Of a stretch of 64,000 bases of DNA, positions 20,701 through 35,800 are shown piece by piece (within the stretch, counting starts at the first letter, position 1; each line of letters opens with the position of its first letter). The translations under genes were made by a program, and so were the position numbers. The stretch covers positions 69,659 through 133,658 of the forward strand of contig CAUJGJ010000266.1 of NCBI GenBank assembly GCA_963170055.1. Reading direction: 5' to 3'. The stretch comes from Halisarca cf. caerulea (Eukaryota; Porifera; Demospongiae; Chondrillida; Halisarcidae). The notes under the pieces were generated by a model that was not told the DNA's origin, searched no databases, and saw only the letters and a program-made list of their open reading frames with translations.

Positions 20701-23700
20701 GCGTGGTGCTAGTGGAAAATATTGGTATTAGCACCAGCATATCCAACACTACACAAATACGCCCACAGCACTTTAGAAAGGTCATGTGTGTCCACTGGGA
20801 ATGTGCGTGTTGCTAGTGCCAAATATTGGTATTAGCACCAGCATATCCAACATTACATAAATACGCCCACAGTAGTTAAGAATCTTCATGTGTAGTCCAC
20901 TGGGAATGTGCGTGGTGCTAGTGCCAAATATTGGTATTAGCACCAGCATATCCAACACTACACAAATACGCCCACAGCACTTCAGAAACTTCATGTGTGT
21001 CCACTGGGAATGTGCGTGGTGCTAGTGCCAAATATTGGTATTAGCACCAGCATATCCAACACTACACAAATACGCCCACAGCACTTCAGAAACTTCATGT
21101 GTGTCCACTGGGAATGTGCGTGGTGCTAGTGCCAAATATTGGTATTAGCACCAGCATATCCAACACTACGCAAATACGCCCACAGCACTTCAGAAAGGTC
21201 ATGTGTGTCCACTGGGAATGTGCGTGGTGCTAGTGCCAAATATTGGTATTAGCACCAGCATATCCAACATTACACAAATACGCCCACAGTAGTTAAGAAA
21301 CTTCATGTGTGTCCACTGGGAATGTGCGTGGTGCTAGTGCCAAATATTGGTATTAGCACCAGCATATCCAACACTACACAAATACGCCCACAGCACTTCA
21401 GAAAGGTCATGTGTTTCCACTGGGAATGTGCGTGGTGCTAGTGCCAAATATTGGTATTAGCACCAGCATATCCAACACTACACAAATACGCCCACAGCAC
21501 TTCAGAAAGGTCATGTGTGTCCACTGGGAATGTGCGTGTTGCTAGTGCCAAATATTGGTATTAGAACCAGCATATCCAACACTACACAAATACGCCCACA
21601 GCACTTCAGAAAGGTCATGTGTGTCCACTGGGAATGTGCGTGGTGCTAGTGCCAAATATTGGTATTAGCACCAGCATATCCAACACTACAAAAATACGCC
21701 CACAGCACTTCAGAAAGGTCATGTGTGTCCACTGGGAATGTGCGTGGTGCTAGTGCCAAATATTGGTATTAGCACCAGCATATCCAACACTACAAAAATA
21801 CGCCCACAGCACTTCAGAAAGGTCATGTGTGTCCACTAGGAATGTGCGTGGTGCTAGTGCCAAATATTGGTATTAGCACCAGCATATCCAACACTACACA
21901 AATACGCCCACAGCACTTCAGAAAGGTCATGTGTTTCCACTGGGAATGTGCGTGGTGCTAGTGCCAAATATTGGTATTAGCACCAGCATATCCAACACTA
22001 CACAAATACGCCCACAGTACTTCAGAAACTTCATGTGTGTCCACTTCGAATGTGAGTGGTGCTAGTGCCAAATATTGGTATTAGCACCAGCATATCCAAC
22101 ATTACAGAAATACGCCCACAGTAGTTATGAAATTTCATGTGTGTTCACTGGGAATGTGCGTGGTGCTAGTGCCAAATATTGGTATTAGCACCAGCATATC
22201 CAACACTACACAAATACGCCCACAGCACTTCAGAAAGGTCATGTGTGTCCACTGGGAATGTGAGTGGTGCTAGTGGAAAATATTGGTATTAGCACCAGCA
22301 TATCCAACACTACACAAATACGCCCACAGCACTTTAGAAAGGTCATGTGTGTCCACTGGGAATGTGCGTGTTGCTAGTGCCAAATATTGGTATTAGCACC
22401 AGGATATCCAACATTACATAAATACGCCCACAGTAGTTAAGAAACTTCATGTGTAGTCCACTGGGAATGTGCGTGGTGCTAGTGCCAAATATTGGTATTA
22501 GCACCAGCATATCCAACACTACACAAATACGCCCACAGCACTTCAGAAAGGTCATGTGTGTCCACTGGGAATGTGCGTGGTGCTAGTGCCAAATATTTGT
22601 ATTAGCACCAGCATATCCAACACTACACAAATACGCCCACAGCACTTCAGAAAGGTCATGTGTGTCCACTGGGAATGTGCGTAGTGCTAGTGCCAAATAT
22701 TGGTATTAGCACCAGCATATCCAACATTACACAAATACGCCCACAGTAGTTACGAAACTTCATGTGTGTCCACTGGGAATGTGCGTGGTGCTAGTGCCAA
22801 ATATTGGTATTAGCACCAGCATATCCAACACTACACAAATACGCCCACAGCACTTCAGAAAGGTCATGTGTTTCCACTGGGAATGTGCGTGGTGCTAGTG
22901 CCAAATATTGGTATTAGCACCAGCATATCCAACACTACACAAATACGCCCACAGCACTTCAGAAAGGTCATGTGTGTCCACTGGGAATGTGCGTGGTGCT
23001 AGTGCCAAATATTGGTATTAGAACCAGCATATCCAACACTACACAAATACGCCCACAGCACTTCAGAAAGGTCATGTGTGTCCACTGGGAATGTGCGTGG
23101 TGCTAGTGCCAAATATTGGTATTAGAACCAGCATATCCAACACTACACAAATACGCCCACAGCACTTCAGAAAGGTCATGTGTGTCCACTGTGAATGTGC
23201 GTGGTGCTAGTGCCAAATATTGGTATTAGCACCAGCATATCCAACACTACACAAATACGCCCACAGCACTTTAGAAAGGTCATTTGTTTCCACTGTGAAT
23301 GTGCGTGGTGCTAGTGCCAAATATTGGTATTAGCACCAGCATATCCAACACTACACAAATACTCCCACAGTACTTCAGAAACTTCATGTGTGTCCACTTC
23401 GAATGTGAGTGGTGCTAGTGCCAAATATTGGTGTTAGCACCAGCATATCCAACATTACACAAATACGCCCACAGTAGTTATGAAATTTCATGTGTGTTCA
23501 CTGGGAATGTGCGTGGTGCTAGTGCCAAATATTGGTATTAGCACCAGCATATCCAACACTACACAAATACGCCCACAGCACTTCAGAAAGGTCATGTGTG
23601 TCCACTGGGAATGTGCGTGGTGCTAGTGGAAAATATTGGTATTAGCACCAGCATATCCAACACTACACAAATACGCCCACAGCACTTTAGAAAGGTCATG

Positions 23701-24400
23701 TGTGTCCACTGGGAATGTGCGTGTTGCTAGTGCCAAATATTGGTATTAGCACCAGCATATCCAACATTACATAAATACGCCCACAGTAGTTAAGAATCTT
23801 CATGTGTAGTCCACTGGGAATGTGCGTGGTGCTAGTGCCAAATATTGGTATTAGCACCAGCATATCCAACACTACACAAATACGCCCACAGCACTTCAGA
23901 AACTTCATGTGTGTCCACTGGGAATGTGCGTGTTGCTAGTGCCAAATATTGGTATTAGCACCAGCATATCCAACACTACACAAATACGCCCACAGCACTT
24001 CAGAAACTTCATGTGTGTCCACTGGGAATGTGCGTGGTGCTAGTGCCAAATATTGGTATTAGCACCAGCATATCCAACACTACACAAATACGCCCACAGC
24101 ACTTCAGAAAGGTCATGTGTGTCCACTGGGAATGTGCGTAGTGGTAGTGCCAAATATTGGTATTAGCACCAGCATATCCAACACTACACAAATACGCCCA
24201 CAGCACTTCAGAAAGGTCATGTGTGTCCACTGTGAATGTGCGTGGTGCTAGTGCCAAATATTGGTATTAGCACCAGCATATCCAACATTACACAAATACG
24301 CCAACAGTAGTTAAGAAACTTCATGTGTGTCCACTGGGAATGTGCGTGGTGCTAGTACCAAATATTGGTATTAGCACCAGCATATCCAACACTACACAAA
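16350..24400 (+). repeat. ~8-kb satellite segment duplicated at about 28.2-36.2 kb (offset 11,852 bp)
   Basis: Rare variant sites recur in identical order at a constant 11,852-bp offset: GAATCCAACT at 16372/28224, TCATGTGAGT at 16831/28683, and the four TGTGTAGTCC monomers between 19.3 and 23.9 kb matching those between 31.2 and 35.8 kb. Only a few single-base differences were noticed (for example CACAGAACTTC near 32.9 kb). The offset equals 114 monomers corrected for the known 1- and 2-bp indels inside. Confidence 0.85.
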
Positions 24401-24669
24401 TACGCCCACAGCACTTCAGAAAGGTCATGTGTGTCCACTGCTAATGTGCGTGGTGCTAGTGCCAAATATTGGTATTAGCACCAGCATATCCAACACTACA
24501 CAAATACGCCCACAGCACTTCAGAAAGGTCATGTGTGTCCACTGGGAATGTGCGTGTTGCTAGTGCCAAATATTGGTATTAGCACCAGCATATCCAACAC
24601 TACACAAATACGCCCACAGCACTTCAGAAAGGTCATGTGTGTCCACTGTGAATGTGCGTGGTGCTAGTG

Positions 24670-27600
24670 CCAAATATTGGTATTAGCACCAGCATATCCA
24701 ACACTACACAAATACTCCCACAGTACTTCAGAAACTTCATGTGTGTCCACTTCGAATGTGAGTGGTGCTAGTGCCAAATATTGGTGTTAGCACCAGCATA
24801 TCCAACATTACACAAATACGCCCACAGTAGTTATGAAATGTCATGTGTGTTCACTGGGAATGTGCGTGGTGCTAGTGCCAAATATTGGTATTAGCACCAG
24901 CATATCCAACACTACACAAATACGCCCACAGCACTTCAGAAAGGTCATGTGTGTCCACTGGGAATGTGCGTGGTGCTAGTGGAAAATATTGGTATTAGCA
25001 CCAGCATATCCAACACTACAAAAATACGCCCACAGCACTTTAGAAAGGTCATGTGTGTCCACTGGGAATGTGCGTGTTGCTAGTGCCAAATATTGGTATT
25101 AGCACCAGCATATCCAACACTACAAAAATACGCCCACAGCACTTTAGAAAGGTCATGTGTGTCCACTGGGAATGTGTGTGGTGCTAGTGCCAAATATTGG
25201 TATTAGCACCAGAATCCAACTCTGCACAAATACGCCCTCAGCACTTCATAAACTTCATGTGTGTCCACTCGGAATGTGCGTGGTGCTAGTGCCAAATATT
25301 GGTATTAGCACCAGCATATCCAACACTACACAAATACGCCCACTGCACTTCAGTAACTTCATGTGTGTCCACTGGGAATGTGCGTTGTGCTAGTGCTAAA
25401 TGTTGGTATGAGCACAAGCATATCCAACACTACACATATACACTTACAATACTTATGAAAATTCATGTGTGTCTACTAGGAATGTGCGTGGTGCTAGTGC
25501 CAAATATTGGTATTAGCACCAGCATATCCAACATTACACAAATACGCCCACAGTAGTTAAGAAACTTCATGTGTGTCCACTGGGAATGTGCGTGGTGCTA
25601 GTGCCAAATATTGGTATTAGCACCAGCATATCCAACACTACACAAATACGCCCACAGCACTTCAGAAAGGTCATGTGAGTCCACTGGGAATGTGCGTGGT
25701 GCTAGTGCCAAATATTGGTATTAGCACCAGCATATCCAACACTACACAAATACGCCCAATGCACTTCAGAAAGGTCATGTGTGTCCACTGGGAATGTGCG
25801 TGGTGCTAGTGCCAAATATTGGTATTAGCACCAGCATATCCAACACTACACAAATACGCCCAATGCACTTCAGAAAGGTCATGTGTGTCCACTGGGAATG
25901 TGCGTGGTGCTAGTGCCAAATATTGGTATAAGCACCAGCATATCCAACACTACACAAATACGCCAACAGCACTTCAGTAACTTCATGTGTGTCCACTGGG
26001 AATGTGCATGGTTCTAGTGCCAAATATTAGTCTTAGCACCAGCTTATCCAACACTACACAAATACGCTCACAGTACTTCAGAAACTTCATGTGTGTCCAT
26101 TGGGAATATGTGTGGTGCTAGTGCCAAATATTGGTATTAGCACCAGAATCCAACTCTGCACAAATACGCCCTCAGCACTTCATAAACTTCATGTGTGTCC
26201 ACTCGGAATGTGCGTGGTGCTAGTGCCAAATATTGGTATTAGCACCAGCATATCCAACACTACACAAATACGCCCACTGCACTTCAGTAACTTCATGTGT
26301 GTCCACTGGGAATGTGCGTTGTGCTAGTGCTAAATGTTGGTATGAGCACAAGCATATCCAACACTACACATATACACTTACAATACTTATGAAAATTCAT
26401 GTGTGTCTACTAGGAATGTGCGTGGTGCTAGTGCCAAATATTGGTATTAGCACCAGCATATCCAACATTACACAAATACGCCCACAGTAGTTAAGAAACT
26501 TCATGTGTGTCCACTGGGAATGTGCGTGGTGCTAGTGCCAAATATTGGTATTAGCACCAGCATATCCAACACTACACAAATACGCCCACAGCACTTCAGA
26601 AAGGTCATGTGTGTCCACTGGGAATGTGCGTGGTGCTAGTGCCAAATATTGGTATTAGCACCAGCATATCCAACACTACACAAATACGCCCAATGCACTT
26701 CAGAAAGGTCATGTGTGTCCACTGGGAATGTGCGTGGTGCTAGTGCCAAATATTGGTATTAGCACCAGCATATCCAACACTACACAAATACGCCCAATGC
26801 ACTTCAGAAAGGTCATGTGTGTCCACTGGGAATGTGCGTGGTGCTAGTGCCAAATATTGGTATAAGCACCAGCATATCCAACACTACACAAATACGCCCA
26901 CAGCACTTCAGAAAGGTCATGTGTGTCCACTGGGAATGTGCGTGGTGCTAGTGCCAAATATTGGTATTAGCACCAGCATATCCAACACTACGCAAATACG
27001 CCCACAGCACTTCAGAAAGGTCATGTGTGTCCACTGGGAATGTGCGTGGTGCTAGTGCCAAATATTGGTATTAGCACCAGCATATCCAACATTACACAAA
27101 TACGCCCACAGTAGTTAAGAAACTTCATGTGTGTCCACTGGGAATGTGCGTGGTGCTAGTGCCAAATATTGGTATTAGCACCAGCATATCCAACACTACA
27201 CAAATACGCCCACAGCACTTCAGAAAGGTCATGTGTTTCCACTGGGAATGTGCGTGGTGCTAGTGCCAAATATTGGTATTAGCACCAGCATATCCAACAC
27301 TACACAAATACGCCCACAGCACTTCAGAAAGGTCATGTGTGTCCACTGGGAATGTGCGTGTTGCTAGTGCCAAATATTGGTATTAGAACCAGCATATCCA
27401 ACACTACACAAATACGCCCACAGCACTTCAGAAAGGTCATGTGTGTCCACTGGGAATGTGCGTGGTGCTAGTGCCAAATATTGGTATTAGCACCAGCATA
27501 TCCAACACTACAAAAATACGCCCACAGCACTTCAGAAAGGTCATGTGTGTCCACTGGGAATGTGCGTGGTGCTAGTGCCAAATATTGGTATTAGCACCAG

Positions 27601-30600
27601 CATATCCAACACTACAAAAATACGCCCACAGCACTTCAGAAAGGTCATGTGTGTCCACTAGGAATGTGCGTGGTGCTAGTGCCAAATATTGGTATTAGCA
27701 CCAGCATATCCAACACTACACAAATACTCCCACAGTACTTCAGAAACTTCATGTGTGTCCACTTCGAATGTGAGTGGTGCTAGTGCCAAATATTGGTGTT
27801 AGCACCAGCATATCCAACATTACACAAATACGCCCACAGTAGTTATGAAATGTCATGTGTGTTCACTGGGAATGTGCGTGGTGCTAGTGCCAAATATTGG
27901 TATTAGCACCAGCATATCCAACACTACACAAATACGCCCACAGCACTTCAGAAAGGTCATGTGTGTCCACTGGGAATGTGCGTGGTGCTAGTGGAAAATA
28001 TTGGTATTAGCACCAGCATATCCAACACTACAAAAATACGCCCACAGCACTTTAGAAAGGTCATGTGTGTCCACTGGGAATGTGCGTGTTGCTAGTGCCA
28101 AATATTGGTATTAGCACCAGCATATCCAACACTACAAAAATACGCCCACAGCACTTTAGAAAGGTCATGTGTGTCCACTGGGAATGTGTGTGGTGCTAGT
28201 GCCAAATATTGGTATTAGCACCAGAATCCAACTCTGCACAAATACGCCCTCAGCACTTCATAAACTTCATGTGTGTCCACTCGGAATGTGCGTGGTGCTA
28301 GTGCCAAATATTGGTATTAGCACCAGCATATCCAACACTACACAAATACGCCCACTGCACTTCAGTAACTTCATGTGTGTCCACTGGGAATGTGCGTTGT
28401 GCTAGTGCTAAATGTTGGTATGAGCACAAGCATATCCAACACTACACATATACACTTACAATACTTATGAAAATTCATGTGTGTCTACTAGGAATGTGCG
28501 TGGTGCTAGTGCCAAATATTGGTATTAGCACCAGCATATCCAACATTACACAAATACGCCCACAGTAGTTAAGAAACTTCATGTGTGTCCACTGGGAATG
28601 TGCGTGGTGCTAGTGCCAAATATTGGTATTAGCACCAGCATATCCAACACTACACAAATACGCCCACAGCACTTCAGAAAGGTCATGTGAGTCCACTGGG
28701 AATGTGCGTGGTGCTAGTGCCAAATATTGGTATTAGCACCAGCATATCCAACACTACACAAATACGCCCAATGCACTTCAGAAAGGTCATGTGTGTCCAC
28801 TGGGAATGTGCGTGGTGCTAGTGCCAAATATTGGTATTAGCACCAGCATATCCAACACTACACAAATACGCCCAATGCACTTCAGAAAGGTCATGTGTGT
28901 CCACTGGGAATGTGCGTGGTGCTAGTGCCAAATATTGGTATAAGCACCAGCATATCCAACACTACACAAATACGCCAACAGCACTTCAGTAACTTCATGT
29001 GTGTCCACTGGGAATGTGCATGGTTCTAGTGCCAAATATTAGTCTTAGCACCAGCTTATCCAACACTACACAAATACGCTCACAGTACTTCAGAAACTTC
29101 ATGTGTGTCCATTGGGAATATGTGTGGTGCTAGTGCCAAATATTGGTATTAGCACCAGAATCCAACTCTGCACAAATACGCCCTCAGCACTTCATAAACT
29201 TCATGTGTGTCCACTCGGAATGTGCGTGGTGCTAGTGCCAAATATTGGTATTAGCACCAGCATATCCAACACTACACAAATACGCCCACTGCACTTCAGT
29301 AACTTCATGTGTGTCCACTGGGAATGTGCGTTGTGCTAGTGCTAAATGTTGGTATGAGCACAAGCATATCCAACACTACACATATACACTTACAATACTT
29401 ATGAAAATTCATGTGTGTCTACTAGGAATGTGCGTGGTGCTAGTGCCAAATATTGGTATTAGCACCAGCATATCCAACATTACACAAATACGCCCACAGT
29501 AGTTAAGAAACTTCATGTGTGTCCACTGGGAATGTGCGTGGTGCTAGTGCCAAATATTGGTATTAGCACCAGCATATCCAACACTACACAAATACGCCCA
29601 CAGCACTTCAGAAAGGTCATGTGTGTCCACTGGGAATGTGCGTGGTGCTAGTGCCAAATATTGGTATTAGCACCAGCATATCCAACACTACACAAATACG
29701 CCCAATGCACTTCAGAAAGGTCATGTGTGTCCACTGGGAATGTGCGTGGTGCTAGTGCCAAATATTGGTATTAGCACCAGCATATCCAACACTACACAAA
29801 TACGCCCAATGCACTTCAGAAAGGTCATGTGTGTCCACTGGGAATGTGCGTGGTGCTAGTGCCAAATATTGGTATAAGCACCAGCATATCCAACACTACA
29901 CAAATACGCCCACAGCACTTCAGAAAGGTCATGTGTGTCCACTGGGAATGTGCGTGGTGCTAGTGCCAAATATTGGTATTAGCACCAGCATATCCAACAC
30001 TACGCAAATACGCCCACAGCACTTCAGAAAGGTCATGTGTGTCCACTGGGAATGTGCGTGGTGCTAGTGCCAAATATTGGTATTAGCACCAGCATATCCA
30101 ACATTACACAAATACGCCCACAGTAGTTAAGAAACTTCATGTGTGTCCACTGGGAATGTGCGTGGTGCTAGTGCCAAATATTGGTATTAGCACCAGCATA
30201 TCCAACACTACACAAATACGCCCACAGCACTTCAGAAAGGTCATGTGTTTCCACTGGGAATGTGCGTGGTGCTAGTGCCAAATATTGGTATTAGCACCAG
30301 CATATCCAACACTACACAAATACGCCCACAGCACTTCAGAAAGGTCATGTGTGTCCACTGGGAATGTGCGTGTTGCTAGTGCCAAATATTGGTATTAGAA
30401 CCAGCATATCCAACACTACACAAATACGCCCACAGCACTTCAGAAAGGTCATGTGTGTCCACTGGGAATGTGCGTGGTGCTAGTGCCAAATATTGGTATT
30501 AGCACCAGCATATCCAACACTACAAAAATACGCCCACAGCACTTCAGAAAGGTCATGTGTGTCCACTGGGAATGTGCGTGGTGCTAGTGCCAAATATTGG

Positions 30601-30730
30601 TATTAGCACCAGCATATCCAACACTACAAAAATACGCCCACAGCACTTCAGAAAGGTCATGTGTGTCCACTAGGAATGTGCGTGGTGCTAGTGCCAAATA
30701 TTGGTATTAGCACCAGCATATCCAACACTA
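24670..30730 (+). repeat. Tandem duplication, unit 3,012 bp (29 monomers)
   Basis: Two adjacent copies, about 24.67-27.68 and 27.68-30.73 kb. Shared rare variants include AATACTCCCA at 24711/27723 and the 102-bp monomers at 25212/28224 and 26146/29158. 3,012 is 29 x 104 minus two 2-bp deletions. Confidence 0.85.
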
Positions 30731-32849
30731 CACAAATACGCCCACAGCACTTCAGAAAGGTCATGTGTTTCCACTGGGAATGTGCGTGGTGCTAGTGCCA
30801 AATATTGGTATTAGCACCAGCATATCCAACACTACACAAATACGCCCACAGTACTTCAGAAACTTCATGTGTGTCCACTTCGAATGTGAGTGGTGCTAGT
30901 GCCAAATATTGGTATTAGCACCAGCATATCCAACATTACAGAAATACGCCCACAGTAGTTATGAAATTTCATGTGTGTTCACTGGGAATGTGCGTGGTGC
31001 TAGTGCCAAATATTGGTATTAGCACCAGCATATCCAACACTACACAAATACGCCCACAGCACTTCAGAAAGGTCATGTGTGTCCACTGGGAATGTGAGTG
31101 GTGCTAGTGGAAAATATTGGTATTAGCACCAGCATATCCAACACTACACAAATACGCCCACAGCACTTTAGAAAGGTCATGTGTGTCCACTGGGAATGTG
31201 CGTGTTGCTAGTGCCAAATATTGGTATTAGCACCAGGATATCCAACATTACATAAATACGCCCACAGTAGTTAAGAAACTTCATGTGTAGTCCACTGGGA
31301 ATGTGCGTGGTGCTAGTGCCAAATATTGGTATTAGCACCAGCATATCCAACACTACACAAATACGCCCACAGCACTTCAGAAAGGTCATGTGTGTCCACT
31401 GGGAATGTGCGTGGTGCTAGTGCCAAATATTTGTATTAGCACCAGCATATCCAACACTACACAAATACGCCCACAGCACTTCAGAAAGGTCATGTGTGTC
31501 CACTGGGAATGTGCGTAGTGCTAGTGCCAAATATTGGTATTAGCACCAGCATATCCAACATTACACAAATACGCCCACAGTAGTTACGAAACTTCATGTG
31601 TGTCCACTGGGAATGTGCGTGGTGCTAGTGCCAAATATTGGTATTAGCACCAGCATATCCAACACTACACAAATACGCCCACAGCACTTCAGAAAGGTCA
31701 TGTGTTTCCACTGGGAATGTGCGTGGTGCTAGTGCCAAATATTGGTATTAGCACCAGCATATCCAACACTACACAAATACGCCCACAGCACTTCAGAAAG
31801 GTCATGTGTGTCCACTGGGAATGTGCGTGGTGCTAGTGCCAAATATTGGTATTAGAACCAGCATATCCAACACTACACAAATACGCCCACAGCACTTCAG
31901 AAAGGTCATGTGTGTCCACTGGGAATGTGCGTGGTGCTAGTGCCAAATATTGGTATTAGAACCAGCATATCCAACACTACACAAATACGCCCACAGCACT
32001 TCAGAAAGGTCATGTGTGTCCACTGGGAATGTGCGTGGTGCTAGTGCCAAATATTGGTATTAGCACCAGCATATCCAACACTACACAAATACGCCCACAG
32101 CACTTCAGAAAGGTCATGTGTGTCCACTGTGAATGTGCGTGGTGCTAGTGCCAAATATTGGTATTAGCACCAGCATATCCAACACTACACAAATACGCCC
32201 ACAGCACTTTAGAAAGGTCATTTGTTTCCACTGTGAATGTGCGTGGTGCTAGTGCCAAATATTGGTATTAGCACCAGCATATCCAACACTACACAAATAC
32301 TCCCACAGTACTTCAGAAACTTCATGTGTGTCCACTTCGAATGTGAGTGGTGCTAGTGCCAAATATTGGTGTTAGCACCAGCATATCCAACATTACACAA
32401 ATACGCCCACAGTAGTTATGAAATTTCATGTGTGTTCACTGGGAATGTGCGTGGTGCTAGTGCCAAATATTGGTATTAGCACCAGCATATCCAACACTAC
32501 ACAAATACGCCCACAGCACTTCAGAAAGGTCATGTGTGTCCACTGGGAATGTGCGTGGTGCTAGTGGAAAATATTGGTATTAGCACCAGCATATCCAACA
32601 CTACACAAATACGCCCACAGCACTTTAGAAAGGTCATGTGTGTCCACTGGGAATGTGCGTGTTGCTAGTGCCAAATATTGGTATTAGCACCAGCATATCC
32701 AACATTACATAAATACGCCCACAGTAGTTAAGAATCTTCATGTGTAGTCCACTGGGAATGTGCGTGGTGCTAGTGCCAAATATTGGTATTAGCACCAGCA
32801 TATCCAACACTACACAAATACGCCCACAGCACTTCAGAAACTTCATGTG

Positions 32850-35800
32850 TGTCCACTGGGAATGTGCGTGGTGCTAGTGCCAAATATTGGTATTAGCACC
32901 AGCATATCCAACACTACACAAATACGCCCACAGAACTTCAGAAACTTCATGTGTGTCCACTGGGAATGTGCGTGGTGCTAGTGCCAAATATTGGTATTAG
33001 CACCAGCATATCCAACACTACGCAAATACGCCCACAGCACTTCAGAAAGGTCATGTGTGTCCACTGGGAATGTGCGTGGTGCTAGTGCCAAATATTGGTA
33101 TTAGCACCAGCATATCCAACATTACACAAATACGCCCACAGTAGTTAAGAAACTTCATGTGTGTCCACTGGGAATGTGCGTGGTGCTAGTGCCAAATATT
33201 GGTATTAGCACCAGCATATCCAACACTACACAAATACGCCCACAGCACTTCAGAAAGGTCATGTGTTTCCACTGGGAATGTGCGTGGTGCTAGTGCCAAA
33301 TATTGGTATTAGCACCAGCATATCCAACACTACACAAATACGCCCACAGCACTTCAGAAAGGTCATGTGTGTCCACTGGGAATGTGCGTGTTGCTAGTGC
33401 CAAATATTGGTATTAGAACCAGCATATCCAACACTACACAAATACGCCCACAGCACTTCAGAAAGGTCATGTGTGTCCACTGGGAATGTGCGTGGTGCTA
33501 GTGCCAAATATTGGTATTAGCACCAGCATATCCAACACTACAAAAATACGCCCACAGCACTTCAGAAAGGTCATGTGTGTCCACTGGGAATGTGCGTGGT
33601 GCTAGTGCCAAATATTGGTATTAGCACCAGCATATCCAACACTACAAAAATACGCCCACAGCACTTCAGAAAGGTCATGTGTGTCCACTAGGAATGTGCG
33701 TGGTGCTAGTGCCAAATATTGGTATTAGCACCAGCATATCCAACACTACACAAATACGCCCACAGCACTTCAGAAAGGTCATGTGTTTCCACTGGGAATG
33801 TGCGTGGTGCTAGTGCCAAATATTGGTATTAGCACCAGCATATCCAACACTACACAAATACGCCCACAGTACTTCAGAAACTTCATGTGTGTCCACTTCG
33901 AATGTGAGTGGTGCTAGTGCCAAATATTGGTATTAGCACCAGCATATCCAACATTACAGAAATACGCCCACAGTAGTTATGAAATTTCATGTGTGTTCAC
34001 TGGGAATGTGCGTGGTGCTAGTGCCAAATATTGGTATTAGCACCAGCATATCCAACACTACACAAATACGCCCACAGCACTTCAGAAAGGTCATGTGTGT
34101 CCACTGGGAATGTGAGTGGTGCTAGTGGAAAATATTGGTATTAGCACCAGCATATCCAACACTACACAAATACGCCCACAGCACTTTAGAAAGGTCATGT
34201 GTGTCCACTGGGAATGTGCGTGTTGCTAGTGCCAAATATTGGTATTAGCACCAGGATATCCAACATTACATAAATACGCCCACAGTAGTTAAGAAACTTC
34301 ATGTGTAGTCCACTGGGAATGTGCGTGGTGCTAGTGCCAAATATTGGTATTAGCACCAGCATATCCAACACTACACAAATACGCCCACAGCACTTCAGAA
34401 AGGTCATGTGTGTCCACTGGGAATGTGCGTGGTGCTAGTGCCAAATATTTGTATTAGCAACAGCATATCCAACACTACACAAATACGCCCACAGCACTTC
34501 AGAAAGGTCATGTGTGTCCACTGGGAATGTGCGTAGTGGTAGTGCCAAATATTGGTATTAGCACCAGCATATCCAACATTACACAAATACGCCCACAGTA
34601 GTTACGAAACTTCATGTGTGTCCACTGGGAATGTGCGTGGTGCTAGTGCCAAATATTGGTATTAGCACCAGCATATCCAACACTACACAAATACGCCCAC
34701 AGCACTTCAGAAAGGTCATGTGTTTCCACTGGGAATGTGCGTGGTGCTAGTGCCAAATATTGGTATTAGCACCAGCATATCCAACACTACACAAATACGC
34801 CCACAGCACTTCAGAAAGGTCATGTGTGTCCACTGGGAATGTGCGTTTTGCTAGTGCCAAATATTGGTATTAGAACCAGCATATCCAACACTACACAAAT
34901 ACGCCCACAGCACTTCAGAAAGGTCATGTGTGTCCACTGGGAATGTGCGTGGTGCTAGTGCCAAATATTGGTATTAGAACCAGCATATCCAACACTACAC
35001 AAATACGCCCACAGCACTTCAGAAAGGTCATGTGTGTCCACTGTGAATGTGCGTGGTGCTAGTGCCAAATATTGGTATTAGCACCAGCATATCCAACACT
35101 ACACAAATACGCCCACAGCACTTTAGAAAGGTCATTTGTTTCCACTGTGAATGTGCGTGGTGCTAGTGCCAAATATTGGTATTAGCACCAGCATATCCAA
35201 CACTACACAAATACTCCCACAGTACTTCAGAAACTTCATGTGTGTCCACTTCGAATGTGAGTGGTGCTAGTGCCAAATATTGGTGTTAGCACCAGCATAT
35301 CCAACATTACACAAATACGCCCACAGTAGTTATGAAATTTCATGTGTGTTCACTGGGAATGTGCGTGGTGCTAGTGCCAAATATTGGTATTAGCACCAGC
35401 ATATCCAACACTACACAAATACGCCCACAGCACTTCAGAAAGGTCATGTGTGTCCACTGGGAATGTGCGTGGTGCTAGTGGAAAATATTGGTATTAGCAC
35501 CAGCATATCCAACACTACACAAATACGCCCACAGCACTTTAGAAAGGTCATGTGTGTCCACTGGGAATGTGCGTGTTGCTAGTGCCAAATATTGGTATTA
35601 GCACCAGCATATCCAACATTACATAAATACGCCCACAGTAGTTAAGAATCTTCATGTGTAGTCCACTGGGAATGTGCGTGGTGCTAGTGCCAAATATTGG
35701 TATTAGCACCAGCATATCCAACACTACACAAATACGCCCACAGCACTTCAGAAACTTCATGTGTGTCCACTGGGAATGTGCGTGGTGCTAGTGCCAAATA